DNA from: Rhizobium sp. NLR16a
Lineage (GTDB): Bacteria; Pseudomonadota; Alphaproteobacteria; Rhizobiales; Rhizobiaceae
Length of the DNA: 64,000 bases
Direction of reading: 5' to 3'
Assembly (NCBI RefSeq): GCF_017948245.1
Contig: NZ_CP072871.1
Span: 1-64,000 of the forward strand
Shown: piece after piece, positions 1 to 8,093 of the stretch
Position numbering within the stretch: position 1 is the stretch's first letter
Layout of the letters: the number at the start of each line of letters is the position of its first letter
The notes under the pieces: model-generated
What the model was told of the DNA's origin: nothing
The model's input: only the letters and a program-made list of their open reading frames with translations
Databases searched by the model: none
Made by a program: the position numbers and the translations under genes

Positions 1-102
1 CGCGATCCGGCCCATGGGGACACCTTTCGAGCACGACCTTGACCTCCCATCATCACCGAGTATCGGGCGATTTGTCAAAACTAACATCGTTGAAGTCTGC
101 AG

Positions 103-351
103 CTACCGCCAATATAGGCGCGAGTTTTCCACCGATGACCGGCCGAGGAGATAGCCGAACCCGAATGCGACAATACCTATAGTGAGCAACAATGCGCTTG
201 CGGTCTGCGGGTGGTTTCTTGCCCCGGCCGTGACTGCATAGACCTCGCGTTTCACCCCGCTGGCCGCCGATTGGGCAACCTTGGCCAATCCTTCCGGCGG
301 CTCGACGGGTGTGCCGGTGAATCCGGCGTCCAAGTCTCTTTTATCGACCAT
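103..351 (-). CDS. small single-pass membrane protein, unknown function
   Basis: The 82-residue product has a polar N-terminal half and one hydrophobic segment near residues 54-71 (ALLLTIGIVAFGFGYLLG) followed by a short polar tail, so it is probably a C-terminally anchored inner-membrane protein. The ATG at 351 was preferred over an upstream ATG at 378 because AGGAAAGG lies about 8 bases before it. No catalytic motif or named family was recognised. It lies downstream of the DUF2934 gene on the same strand and may be co-transcribed with it. Confidence 0.6.
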   Translation of the reverse strand: MVDKRDLDAGFTGTPVEPPEGLAKVAQSAASGVKREVYAVTAGARNHPQTASALLLTIGIVAFGFGYLLGRSSVENSRLYWR

Positions 352-387
352 GTCGGGACCTTTCCTGCATTGACTCAAGACTGCAAT

Positions 388-789
388 TTAATCCTGCTCG
401 CGTGTGCCGGGTGAGGCTTCGCGTTGATCGGCGTCTTCGAGATCCGTCTTGACCAGGAACGTATCGCTATGTTCGCGCGAGGCCTCTCGCAACGCTTCGA
501 GCTTGGGAGGATTGTCGGCCTCGCCATGCCGCGTATCGAGCTCTTGTTCGGCGCGGGTCCAATGATCCTGATGCCTGCCCTCCGGCCTGCCGTCCTTCTC
601 CCACAGCACGTATGCTCTTTTGCGGATCTCCTCCTCGCGGCCAGCGGCCGGAGAATCGGTGCGCTGCCCGACGGTCTGGTGTGCCGCTTGCCGCGCCATC
701 TTCCCTTTCCGCGCACCGGCGGGGGAGGAATCCTTCAGCCGCGTGTCGTCAGTCGTGCCTTCACTTCTTTTGCGTACCGGGTTCTTCAT
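388..789 (-). CDS. DUF2934 family protein
   Basis: The 133-residue protein is highly charged and carries one DUF2934 signature around residues 54-85 (IRKRAYVLWEKDGRPEG, then HWTRAEQEL). DUF2934 is a short domain of unknown biochemical role, common in rhizobial small proteins. The N-terminal 50 residues are basic and low in complexity. AAGGAGG sits a few bases before the ATG. An EcfG-like promoter (813-837) ends 23 bases upstream of the start, which suggests general stress control. A second DUF2934 protein is encoded at 40607-40990. Confidence 0.75.
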   Translation of the reverse strand: MKNPVRKRSEGTTDDTRLKDSSPAGARKGKMARQAAHQTVGQRTDSPAAGREEEIRKRAYVLWEKDGRPEGRHQDHWTRAEQELDTRHGEADNPPKLEALREASREHSDTFLVKTDLEDADQREASPGTREQD

Positions 790-812
790 CGGCGCCTCCT
801 TGATTGGATCTC

Positions 813-837
813 AACCAATTCGGCTGATCTAAGTTCC
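813..837 (-). promoter_or_regulatory. EcfG-like promoter for the DUF2934 gene
   Basis: On the minus strand GGAAC (837-833) is followed after 16 bases by GGTT (816-813), close to the alphaproteobacterial EcfG/RpoE2 consensus GGAAC-N16/17-CGTT. The start codon at 789 is 23 bases downstream. Confidence 0.6.
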
Positions 838-936
838 AACCAAGAGACGCGGCCAGCATCGAAACGGCGGTTGAAGCGACGCGGAACCTCAAAATGTAAA
901 CCAGTTCCTCCGCAGCTCTTGGCAAGGCGCTGAGGC

Positions 937-954
937 TGATATACTAGTATGTCA
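937..954. promoter_or_regulatory. candidate operator of the GntR regulator
   Basis: TGATATACTAGTATGTCA is an 18-bp palindrome with one mismatched pair and a perfect ATACTAGTAT core. It lies 23 bases before the GntR start codon. FCD-type GntR regulators commonly bind AT-rich palindromes of this length, so autoregulation and control of the adjoining uxuA are likely. The assignment is inferred. Confidence 0.5.
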
Positions 955-977
955 GAACGCCACCACCGGTCTTGAGT

Positions 978-1700
978 ATGCGGCAGTCCCCAGAAGCCGA
1001 AGCGCCTGCTGTTCCGATTTCCCAAGGAGTCGGTCCGAAGTTGCGACGCGTCACCACGGCCGGCGCCATCTACGAACGGCTCTATGCCGACATCGTCTCG
1101 CTCAGGATGCCGCCTGGCCTGTTGCTGCAGGAGAAGCGGATTGCCGAGGATTTCAGGGTCAGCCGCACGCCGGTGCGCGAGGCACTGCTCAGGCTCTCCG
1201 AAGGCGGGCTGGTCGACATCTATCCGCAGTCGGGCACGGTCGTATCGCGTGTGCCTGTCGCGTCGATCCCGGAGGCGGTGGTCGTGCGCAAGGCGCTCGA
1301 AGGTACGACCGTCGAGGCTGCGGCCGAAACCGCCAGCGCTGCCGATATTGCCCATCTGGACGCCATCATCTCCCGGCAGCGGTCGCATGCCGCGGTCGGC
1401 AACGCCTCGAACTTTCATGAGGAGGACGAGGCCTTTCACGAAGCGATTGCTGAGATAGCAGGTTATCCCGGCATCTGGGCGATTCTGAAGACGGTCAAGG
1501 TGCAGATCGACCGGGCGCGGCGGCTGGCGCTGCCGGCGCTTGGGCGGATGGACAATGTGATCCGCGAACACATCGTCATTCGCGACGCGCTCGTCGCCCA
1601 TGATGCCACGGCTGCGCGCGGCGCGATGATCCATCACTTGAGCGCCGTCATTCCCGATGTCGATGAGCTACGCTCGCGTTACCCCGATTATTTCTGCTGA
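978..1700 (+). CDS. GntR-family regulator (FadR/FCD subfamily), likely controls uxuA
   Basis: The 240-residue protein has an N-terminal winged helix-turn-helix (about residues 30-90, with RIAEDFRVSRTPVREALLRLSEGG) and a C-terminal all-helical FCD ligand-binding domain containing the acidic/histidine metal-site region (HEEDEAFHEAI). It would bind DNA as a dimer and release it on binding a small carboxylate. It is followed by mannonate dehydratase on the same strand after 44 bases, so a hexuronate such as mannonate is a plausible effector, in the manner of UxuR/ExuR. A TTG start at 972 is possible; ATG 978 was chosen. Confidence 0.85.
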   Translation: MRQSPEAEAPAVPISQGVGPKLRRVTTAGAIYERLYADIVSLRMPPGLLLQEKRIAEDFRVSRTPVREALLRLSEGGLVDIYPQSGTVVSRVPVASIPEAVVVRKALEGTTVEAAAETASAADIAHLDAIISRQRSHAAVGNASNFHEEDEAFHEAIAEIAGYPGIWAILKTVKVQIDRARRLALPALGRMDNVIREHIVIRDALVAHDATAARGAMIHHLSAVIPDVDELRSRYPDYFC

Positions 1701-1744
1701 CGGCAGGATCACCACGAAACGAAGAGTCGAGGGAAGGAAGAAAG

Positions 1745-2932
1745 ATGCGACAGGGTTGGAGATGGTTCGGACCGGAAGCGCCGGTGACGCTGGATGATGT
1801 CCGCCAGACGGGCGCCACTAATATCGTCTCATCGCTCCATCAGGTGCCGATTGGCAGGGCCTGGACGGAGAAGGAGGTGCGCGAACGCCAATCGCTGATC
1901 GAGACGACGCCAGCCGACCGCTCGCCGCTCGTCTGGTCGGTCGTCGAAAGCATTCCGATCCCCGATGCCATCAAGCGCAGGGGCGGGGAGGCGAAGGCCG
2001 AAATCGAGGCGTGGATCGCAAGCCTCGAAGCGGTCGCCGCCTGCGGCATTCCGATCGTCTGCTATAATTTTATGCCCGTCGTGGACTGGACCCGCACCGA
2101 ACTCGATTTCGTGACGCCGACCGGGGCCACCGCGATGCGCTTTGATCATGAGCGTTTCGCGGCCTTCGATCTTTTCATTCTGGAACGGCCGGATGCGGCA
2201 CGGGACTATGCCGATGCAGATCGGGAACGGGCGCGCATCGTCTTCGAGGCGATGTCGGAGGAGGAGATCGCCGAGATCACCCGCATCATCACATCGGCTC
2301 TGCCGGGTTCGACCACCGAACCTCTGACCATTCCGGCCTTCCGGGAAAAGCTTGTCGCCTATCGCGGTATCGATGCCGCAAGGCTGCGCCGGCACCTGAT
2401 CGAATTCCTCGAGGCGGTGACGCCGGCCGCCGAAGCACGCGGCGTCAAGCTGACGCTGCATCCCGACGATCCGCCGCGGTCGCTGTTCAGTCTGCCGCGC
2501 ATCGCCTCGACGGCCGATGATTATGCTGCTCTCTTCGATGCGGTGCCGTCGAAGGCGAACGGCATGTGCTATTGCACCGGCAGCCTTGGCGTGCGCGCCG
2601 ATAACGATCTGCCGGCGATCGCCCGCCGTTTCGCCTCACGGATATATTTCGCCCATCTGCGCGCTACGACGAGAGAGGGCGATGGCCGAACATTCCATGA
2701 AAGCGCGCACCTGGAGGGCGATGTCGACATGGTTGCCGTTCTCCGGGAACTTGTCACGGAAGACCGCCGCCGTGGCGCTCAAGATACCATCGTCTTCCGC
2801 TCGGACCATGGCCACCGCATGCTCGACGATCTCGACAAAACAGTCACGCCCGGCTACCCCGCCATTGGCCGCATGCGCGGCCTTGCCGAGCTTCGCGGCA
2901 TCCTGCATGCACTGGATGCCCCGCCGACCTGA
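1745..2932 (+). CDS. uxuA: mannonate dehydratase
   Basis: The 395-residue protein matches UxuA through its full length: an N-terminal WRWFG motif, the VCYNFMPVVDWTRT segment and the metal-binding HPDDPP motif near residue 239. It dehydrates D-mannonate to 2-keto-3-deoxygluconate in the glucuronate branch of hexuronate catabolism, in the cytoplasm, and needs a divalent metal. GGAAGGAAG precedes the ATG. UxuB (mannonate oxidoreductase) and UxaC are not nearby, so the rest of the pathway must be encoded elsewhere. The length is normal for the family. Confidence 0.93.
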   Translation: MRQGWRWFGPEAPVTLDDVRQTGATNIVSSLHQVPIGRAWTEKEVRERQSLIETTPADRSPLVWSVVESIPIPDAIKRRGGEAKAEIEAWIASLEAVAACGIPIVCYNFMPVVDWTRTELDFVTPTGATAMRFDHERFAAFDLFILERPDAARDYADADRERARIVFEAMSEEEIAEITRIITSALPGSTTEPLTIPAFREKLVAYRGIDAARLRRHLIEFLEAVTPAAEARGVKLTLHPDDPPRSLFSLPRIASTADDYAALFDAVPSKANGMCYCTGSLGVRADNDLPAIARRFASRIYFAHLRATTREGDGRTFHESAHLEGDVDMVAVLRELVTEDRRRGAQDTIVFRSDHGHRMLDDLDKTVTPGYPAIGRMRGLAELRGILHALDAPPT

Positions 2933-2989
2933 GGGCATTGGCGTCGCTTGGCATAGAAAATCATTGCGCTCTGGAGCCCAAGCGACACT

Positions 2990-3637
2990 TCAGAGCGCGC
3001 AACCCTTCAGGAACAGATCCGTGCACATCTTCGCCCTTGCGGCGATCTCCTTGATCCCCGGCGGCTGTTGCTGGCGCAGCATCGCTGCACGCTGTGGCTC
3101 CATGATCATCATCCCACGGAGCATCCCGCAGGCGGCATGTGGATCGTCGAGTGCGATCAGCCCGCGATCGATCTGTCTACGCAGCCAGTCCTCCATCAGC
3201 GCGTTGGTCCTGACGATCGCTTTCTCATAGAAGGTCGTGGCGATCTCGGGAAAGCGGTCGGACTCGCTGATGACGAGCCGAGTCACGGTGATCGTGTCCA
3301 GCGAGAGCGTCAGCATGCCATAGGCCATCAGCATGCGCTCCAATCCTTGCCTGAGGTCCAATACCGCAAGCGTTCCGGGATCGAGCGACATGAGGAAGCG
3401 CCCCGTCCGCTCGATGATCATCTCGGAAAACAGATCCGCCTTGGTCGGAAACAGCCGGTAGAGCGTCTTGGTCGAGACACCAGCCCCTTGCGCGATCGCG
3501 GCGATGCTTGCCGCGGCATAACCATTCTCGTGGAACTGCCGGTTAGCCGCCTCGATGATCACGCTTCTCGTATCGTCGTCGCAGCGGACTTGCGGTCGTC
3601 CTCGCGGTCTCTTCTCGATTTCGTGATTTTGGACCAT
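2990..3637 (-). CDS. TetR/AcrR-family repressor of the adjacent efflux pair
   Basis: The 215-residue protein opens with a basic segment (KRPRGRPQVRCD) and a TetR helix-turn-helix (about residues 20-65, including IAQGAGVSTKTLYRLFPTKADLF), followed by a variable helical ligand/dimerisation domain. It is divergent from an EmrA/EmrB-type pair and very likely represses it, as TetR regulators of drug pumps usually do. The ATG at 3637 was preferred over an upstream ATG at 3697 because family homology begins just after it and the longer form would read through the operator. Palindromic TTTTGGAAA sites lie in the shared intergenic region. Confidence 0.85.
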   Translation of the reverse strand: MVQNHEIEKRPRGRPQVRCDDDTRSVIIEAANRQFHENGYAAASIAAIAQGAGVSTKTLYRLFPTKADLFSEMIIERTGRFLMSLDPGTLAVLDLRQGLERMLMAYGMLTLSLDTITVTRLVISESDRFPEIATTFYEKAIVRTNALMEDWLRRQIDRGLIALDDPHAACGMLRGMMIMEPQRAAMLRQQQPPGIKEIAARAKMCTDLFLKGCAL

Positions 3638-3641
3638 GACT

Positions 3642-3707
3642 ATTTTCCAAATTCTTGTTGACACCGATTTTATAAAGCATATTTTGGAAAATAACAAGTT
3701 TCCAAAA
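3642..3707 (+). promoter_or_regulatory. efflux promoter with TetR-type operator palindromes
   Basis: TTGACA (3658-3663) and TATTTT (3680-3685) with 16-bp spacing form a sigma70-like promoter reading toward the efflux genes. TTTTGGAAA (3682-3690) and TTTCCAAAA (3699-3707) form a perfect 9+8+9 palindrome overlapping the -10 box. A further ATTTTCCAAA half-site lies at 3642-3651. Occupancy by the TetR protein would block RNA polymerase. Confidence 0.6.
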
Positions 3708-3773
3708 GTGGAACTGACATGAATTTAGAGGCCGCAGCCGGTAGCGACAGCGACCAGTAATAGGAGAAAGGCA

Positions 3774-4958
3774 ATGTCCATCAGTACGCTGCAGGCCCTG
3801 AACAACAACGCGCCTGTCACCGAAACCACGGCGGAGGCCGCGCCGGCAACCCTTGATACCGGCAACACGTCACGCATCGTCGAAGCTGCCGCCGTTTTGG
3901 AGCATCCCGCCCCCAAGCGCCGTGGCCGCGGACTGTTGCTGGGCGCGACCGCCATCGCCCTGATCGCCGCCGCCAGCTATTACGGCCATAGTTACTGGAC
4001 CTTCGGCCGCTTCGAGATTTCCACCGACGACGCCTATGTGAAGGCCGACAATACGACTGTCGCACCAAAGGTTTCGGGCTACATCGCGGAAGTGCTCGTA
4101 GGTGACAACCAGGTGGTCAGGGCGGGTCAGCCGCTCGCACGCATCGATGATCGCGATTTCCGTGCCGCTCTCGATCAGGCCAAGGCCGATGTCGCCGCCG
4201 CCGAGGCGACGCTCAACGCCAAGCAGGCGTCACTGGATATTCAGCAGTCGACGATTGCCGCAGCCCGCGCCACGGTCGAGGTCGACAAGGCAAACGAGAC
4301 CTTCGCCGAACAGAACAACAGGCGTTACGCCAATCTCGCCACCAATGGTTATGCGCCAGTTCAGACGGCACAACAGGCCGCTTCCGCCATTGCCGCCGCC
4401 CAGGCAACCATTGTTCGCGACAACGCTGCGCTCGACGCCGCCGTCAAGCAAGTCGACCTTCTCAATGCCGAACTCGCCCAGGCGAAGGCGACGCTCGCCC
4501 ATGACCAGGCTGTCCAGCATCAGGCTGAACTGAACCTCTCCTATGCAGAGATTACCGCCCCTGTCGACGGCACCGTCGGCAACAGGACGCTGCGGGTCGG
4601 CCAGTATGTGCAGGCGGGCACCCAGCTGATGTCGGTTGTACCCACGAGCGCGATCTATGTGATCGCCAACTACAAAGAAACGCAGCTGACCGATGTTCGC
4701 CGCGGCCAGCCGGTGGATATCGAGGTCGATACTTTTCCAGGCCGCATCTATCGGGGCCATGTCGATAGCCTTGCTCCGGCAAGCGGCCAGGAATTCGCGC
4801 TTCTGCCTCCCGACAACGCGACCGGCAACTTCACAAAGGTCGTTCAGCGCATTCCGGTCAAGATCGTGCTCGACGGCGAAGCCGCCAATGGCGACTTGCG
4901 ACCCGGCATGTCCGTTCAGCCGAGCATCGACACCAAGGCCGATGCCGACCGCAGTTAG
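3774..4958 (+). CDS. HlyD/EmrA-type periplasmic adaptor of an efflux pump
   Basis: The 394-residue protein has a short cytoplasmic N-terminus, one membrane anchor (about residues 52-68), a barrel-sandwich/lipoyl half-motif (ISTDDAYVKADNTTVAPKVSGYI), a long alanine-rich helical hairpin (about 120-250), the returning lipoyl half (EITAPVDGTVGNRTLRVGQYV) and a beta-barrel region. This is the membrane-fusion partner of an MFS exporter and would extend the pump across the periplasm. An AGGAG Shine-Dalgarno precedes the ATG. The MFS gene follows 24 bases downstream, so the two form an operon. The exported substrate is unknown. Confidence 0.88.
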   Translation: MSISTLQALNNNAPVTETTAEAAPATLDTGNTSRIVEAAAVLEHPAPKRRGRGLLLGATAIALIAAASYYGHSYWTFGRFEISTDDAYVKADNTTVAPKVSGYIAEVLVGDNQVVRAGQPLARIDDRDFRAALDQAKADVAAAEATLNAKQASLDIQQSTIAAARATVEVDKANETFAEQNNRRYANLATNGYAPVQTAQQAASAIAAAQATIVRDNAALDAAVKQVDLLNAELAQAKATLAHDQAVQHQAELNLSYAEITAPVDGTVGNRTLRVGQYVQAGTQLMSVVPTSAIYVIANYKETQLTDVRRGQPVDIEVDTFPGRIYRGHVDSLAPASGQEFALLPPDNATGNFTKVVQRIPVKIVLDGEAANGDLRPGMSVQPSIDTKADADRS

Positions 4959-4982
4959 GCGCGGGGATTAGGAGATCGCGTC

Positions 4983-6566
4983 ATGTCCACTACCGCAGCA
5001 ACAGCCGCCCCCATATCGCAGCCGGGCGCCGGCACCAAGGAATGGATCGCCGTTCTCGCCGGCATGATCGGCGCCTTCATGGCGATCCTCAACATCCAGA
5101 TCACCAATGCCTCCCTCCTCGACATCGAGGGCGGCATCGGAACGGGCGTCGACAACGGCGCATGGATATCGACCTCCTACCTGATCGGGGAGATCGTCGT
5201 CATTCCGCTGACGGCCTATTTCAGCAATGTCTTCTCGTTCCGCCGCTATATCCTCGTCAATTCCATTCTCTTTCCGCTATTTTCGATGGCTTGTGCCTTC
5301 GCGCATGATCTCGGCACGATGATCCTGCTGCGCGGCCTGCAGGGCTTTGCCGGTGGCGTACTGATCCCCATGGCCTTCACCATGGTGCTAACCAAATTGC
5401 CGAAGACCCAGCAGCCGCTGGGGCTCGCGATCTTCGCGCTGTCGGTCACTTTCGCCCCGGCCATCGGCCCGACGATCGGCGGCTACCTGACGGAGAATTA
5501 TGGCTGGCAGACGATCTTCTTCATCAACACGATCCCGAGCCTCATTATGGCGGCCGCTCTCGCCCTGACGCTGGAAAAGCAGCCGATGCAGCTCCACCTT
5601 CTGAGGGAAGGCGACTGGGCCGGCATCTTCACCATGGCCGTCGGCCTCTCGGCGCTGCAGACCGTGCTGGAGGAAGGCAACAAGGAAGACTGGTTCTCTT
5701 CGCCCTTCATCGTCAAGCTCAGCCTTGTCGCCTTCGTCTTTCTCGCTGTCTTCATCTGGATCGAGCTGACGGTCAAGAAGCCGCTGGTAAAGCTGCGGCT
5801 GCTCACTCAGCGCAATTTCGGCATCGGCGTGCTGGTCAACGTCCTGGTCGGCGTCGCGCTCTTTGGCACAGTCTATATCCTGCCGCAATATCTCGGCCAG
5901 GTGCAGCGTTATAATGCCGAGCAGATCGGCAACGTACTCGCCTGGACCGGCCTGCCGCAGCTGTTGCTCATTCCGCTGGTGCCTGTTCTCATGAAGCGTT
6001 TCGACGCCCGCTATATCGGCTTCCTCGGTATCTCGATCTTCGCGATCAGCTGCTTCATGAACATCATGCTTTCGGCTGACAATGCCGGCGACCAGTTCTG
6101 GATCCCGAATATTGTCCGTGCCGTTGGCCAGGCCCTGGTGCTGACCCCGATCACAGCCATTACGACGGCCGGCATTGCTCCATCAGATGCCGCCGCCGCC
6201 TCTGGCCTGACCAACATGCTGCGCAATCTTGGCGGCGCGGTCGGCACCGCCTCTCTCGGCACCATCCTGACGAAGCGCGAACAGTTCCATTCCAATATCA
6301 TCGGCCAGTCGATTACGCTGAGCCGTGACGAAGTTCGCGATCGCCTGGGCAAGCTTACCGGCTACTTCATCCAGCACGGCGTCACCGATCCGGCTGTTGC
6401 ATCGCAAAAGGCGGTCGTTGCGATGGGTCAGATCGTCAAGCGCCAGGCATTGATCTTGGGCTTCAGCGATACTTTCGCTATCATCGGCGTGGTGCTTGCA
6501 GTGGCGGCATTTGCCCTGCTCCTCACCAAAAAGCCTCAGGCCGGCGCCGGTGCGGGCGCCCATTGA
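4983..6566 (+). CDS. DHA2-family MFS multidrug exporter (EmrB/QacA type)
   Basis: The 527-residue inner-membrane protein shows about 14 hydrophobic segments. It carries the DHA2 drug/proton antiporter signatures: the LNIQITNASL segment in TM1, LRGLQGFAGGVLIPMA, and motif C-like SVTFAPAIGPTIGGYL in TM5. It uses the proton gradient to expel amphipathic compounds. With the EmrA-like adaptor it should form a tripartite pump together with a TolC-type outer-membrane channel encoded elsewhere. TAGGAG precedes the ATG. Expression is probably set by the divergent TetR gene. Confidence 0.9.
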   Translation: MSTTAATAAPISQPGAGTKEWIAVLAGMIGAFMAILNIQITNASLLDIEGGIGTGVDNGAWISTSYLIGEIVVIPLTAYFSNVFSFRRYILVNSILFPLFSMACAFAHDLGTMILLRGLQGFAGGVLIPMAFTMVLTKLPKTQQPLGLAIFALSVTFAPAIGPTIGGYLTENYGWQTIFFINTIPSLIMAAALALTLEKQPMQLHLLREGDWAGIFTMAVGLSALQTVLEEGNKEDWFSSPFIVKLSLVAFVFLAVFIWIELTVKKPLVKLRLLTQRNFGIGVLVNVLVGVALFGTVYILPQYLGQVQRYNAEQIGNVLAWTGLPQLLLIPLVPVLMKRFDARYIGFLGISIFAISCFMNIMLSADNAGDQFWIPNIVRAVGQALVLTPITAITTAGIAPSDAAAASGLTNMLRNLGGAVGTASLGTILTKREQFHSNIIGQSITLSRDEVRDRLGKLTGYFIQHGVTDPAVASQKAVVAMGQIVKRQALILGFSDTFAIIGVVLAVAAFALLLTKKPQAGAGAGAH

Positions 6567-6603
6567 AACCCGGCGGACGCCGCAGGAAGATCCTCCGTAG
6601 GGA

Positions 6604-6637
6604 AAGCCCTCCTTTGCCGTCATGCGAAGGGGGGCTT
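6604..6637. terminator. bidirectional hairpin between convergent genes
   Basis: AAGCCC (6604-6609) pairs with GGGCTT (6632-6637), with further CCTT/AAGG and GC/GC pairing inside. It lies between the convergent exporter and epimerase genes. No long T tract follows, so termination efficiency is uncertain. Confidence 0.45.
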
Positions 6638-6649
6638 CACACGTGAACG

Positions 6650-7519
6650 CTAATGGCCGATCTCGACCGTGAAGGCGAAACGCGCAACGGCGCCCGGTGC
6701 AAGCAGCGTCGTCGAGGGCCGCTTCGACAACTCGCTCGATGCTCCGGCTTGCGCAGCCGTGCCATGCCATGGCTCGACGCAAAGGAAGGGCGCGCCCGGC
6801 TTGGTCCAGAGAGCGAGGTTGGGCAGGTTTTCGAAGCGGAACCGCAGGATTGGCCCGCCTTCGGCCCCGTAGCGCAGCCCTTCGCCCGCACCCTTGGGGA
6901 AGATCATCGCATCCTGCTCGAACAGCGCGTGATTCAGAACCAGACGTCCGGCATGAAACGGCGAAGGCAGCGCTGGGGGATTGATAAGGCCGCCCGCCAG
7001 CCGCACGAGTTCCGGCTCGCCCTGATTGTCGAGCGTGATGATGTGGGCGCGTCCGGTAGCGCCGGGCAGCGGCCAGGCGAAGGCGGAGTGGAATCCAAGC
7101 CCGAAGGGCATCGTCTTCCGGTCGCGGTTGGTCACCTCGGCGCTGACCGTCAGCGCCCGGCCTTCCACCGCATGCTCCACGGCCAGCAGGAATTCGAACG
7201 GATAGACCGCCCGGGTACTCTCCGAGGCGGCAAGCTCGTACCGACACATCGTTGCCGCGGATGCCGCGAGGGAAAACTCGCTGCGGCGGGCAAAACCATG
7301 CTGGGCCATCGGATAGATCGTGCCGTCGATTGCGATCTTGTCGTCCGGGGCCTTGCCGACGATCGGAAACAGGATCGGCGAACGCCCGGTCCAGAAGGCG
7401 GCGTCGCCCGTCCATAGCCACGAGCGTCCGTCGCTTGATTTAAGTGCCTGCATCTCGGCGCCGAGGGAGGAGACATCGACAGTGAGGTCCTGATTGCCGA
7501 TCCGGATTGAGGCTGGCAT
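6650..7519 (-). CDS. aldose 1-epimerase family protein (LacX-like)
   Basis: The 289-residue protein has the galactose-mutarotase-like beta-sandwich signatures: FPIVGKAP, the catalytic-type histidines in QHGFARRSEF and LGFHSAFAWPL, and the glutamate in CVEPWHG near the C-terminus. Such enzymes interconvert alpha and beta anomers of free or phosphorylated sugars in the cytoplasm. It belongs to the LacX-like subgroup, whose physiological substrate is often unknown. The ATG at 7519 was chosen over an upstream start at 7549 because it has a purine-rich AGGGAAA just before it. It stands alone on this strand. Confidence 0.8.
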   Translation of the reverse strand: MPASIRIGNQDLTVDVSSLGAEMQALKSSDGRSWLWTGDAAFWTGRSPILFPIVGKAPDDKIAIDGTIYPMAQHGFARRSEFSLAASAATMCRYELAASESTRAVYPFEFLLAVEHAVEGRALTVSAEVTNRDRKTMPFGLGFHSAFAWPLPGATGRAHIITLDNQGEPELVRLAGGLINPPALPSPFHAGRLVLNHALFEQDAMIFPKGAGEGLRYGAEGGPILRFRFENLPNLALWTKPGAPFLCVEPWHGTAAQAGASSELSKRPSTTLLAPGAVARFAFTVEIGH

Positions 7520-7625
7520 CGCAATTTCCCTTTCGTAGGTTGGTACCAAGTCATCTCATTTCCGCACCGTTAGTTTCGACTCAATCGGTGAGGGTGGTAA
7601 TCACACGCAAGCTGGCGCTCATTCG

Positions 7626-7952
7626 TTACTTCCGTATCGCGCCCAACCTTGCGATCACTTCGTTCGGAATTCCGTAGCGCTGAATGGCGTCGCGGTTATT
7701 TTTCATTCCGCAGATTTCACGCTGGATGAAGAATGCCCAGACCGCGTCGGAGGCGTCATTGAGAAGTCTCTCGCGCTCCGCACTTTGGCGTTCGCCGGTC
7801 CAGGCTTTCAAGGCGGCGAGGGCCGCCTCCACCTTCAGCCCGTGACGCCCGAGTGAATCGGCGCGCTCCGACATCAGCTCGTATTCGAGGACGCTGAGGC
7901 CGTTCCTATCCTCCTGGGATTGTCTGAAAGACTGCGGGGGCCGAACGCTCAT
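7626..7952 (-). CDS. conserved small soluble protein, unknown function
   Basis: The 108-residue protein starts MSVRPPQSF at 7952. An in-frame upstream start at 8042 would overlap the promoter region of the ABC-F gene and was not preferred. It is helical and charged, with no membrane segment or signal peptide. The C-terminal half contains WAFFIQREICGMKNNRDAIQRYGIPNEVIARLG, which looks like a conserved core; proteins of this shape occur in rhizobia as uncharacterised families. No function can be assigned. It is divergent from the ABC-F gene. Confidence 0.6.
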   Translation of the reverse strand: MSVRPPQSFRQSQEDRNGLSVLEYELMSERADSLGRHGLKVEAALAALKAWTGERQSAERERLLNDASDAVWAFFIQREICGMKNNRDAIQRYGIPNEVIARLGAIRK

Positions 7953-8093
7953 GGGCACGGATTCCTTATCAGCGTAGGCGACAACCTTATCCAATCCGGT
8001 CTTTGAGATCGAGAGGGCAGGGGAACGGACCTTTCCCGCCATTTCCCGGCGTGGTAAGGGCGCCGTAACTTTCTTTCAGGCCCATAGCAGACC

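Noticed and set aside
1..102. end of a gene entering from the left
   Set aside because: No frame in the first 102 bases shows a recognisable protein segment; left unannotated.
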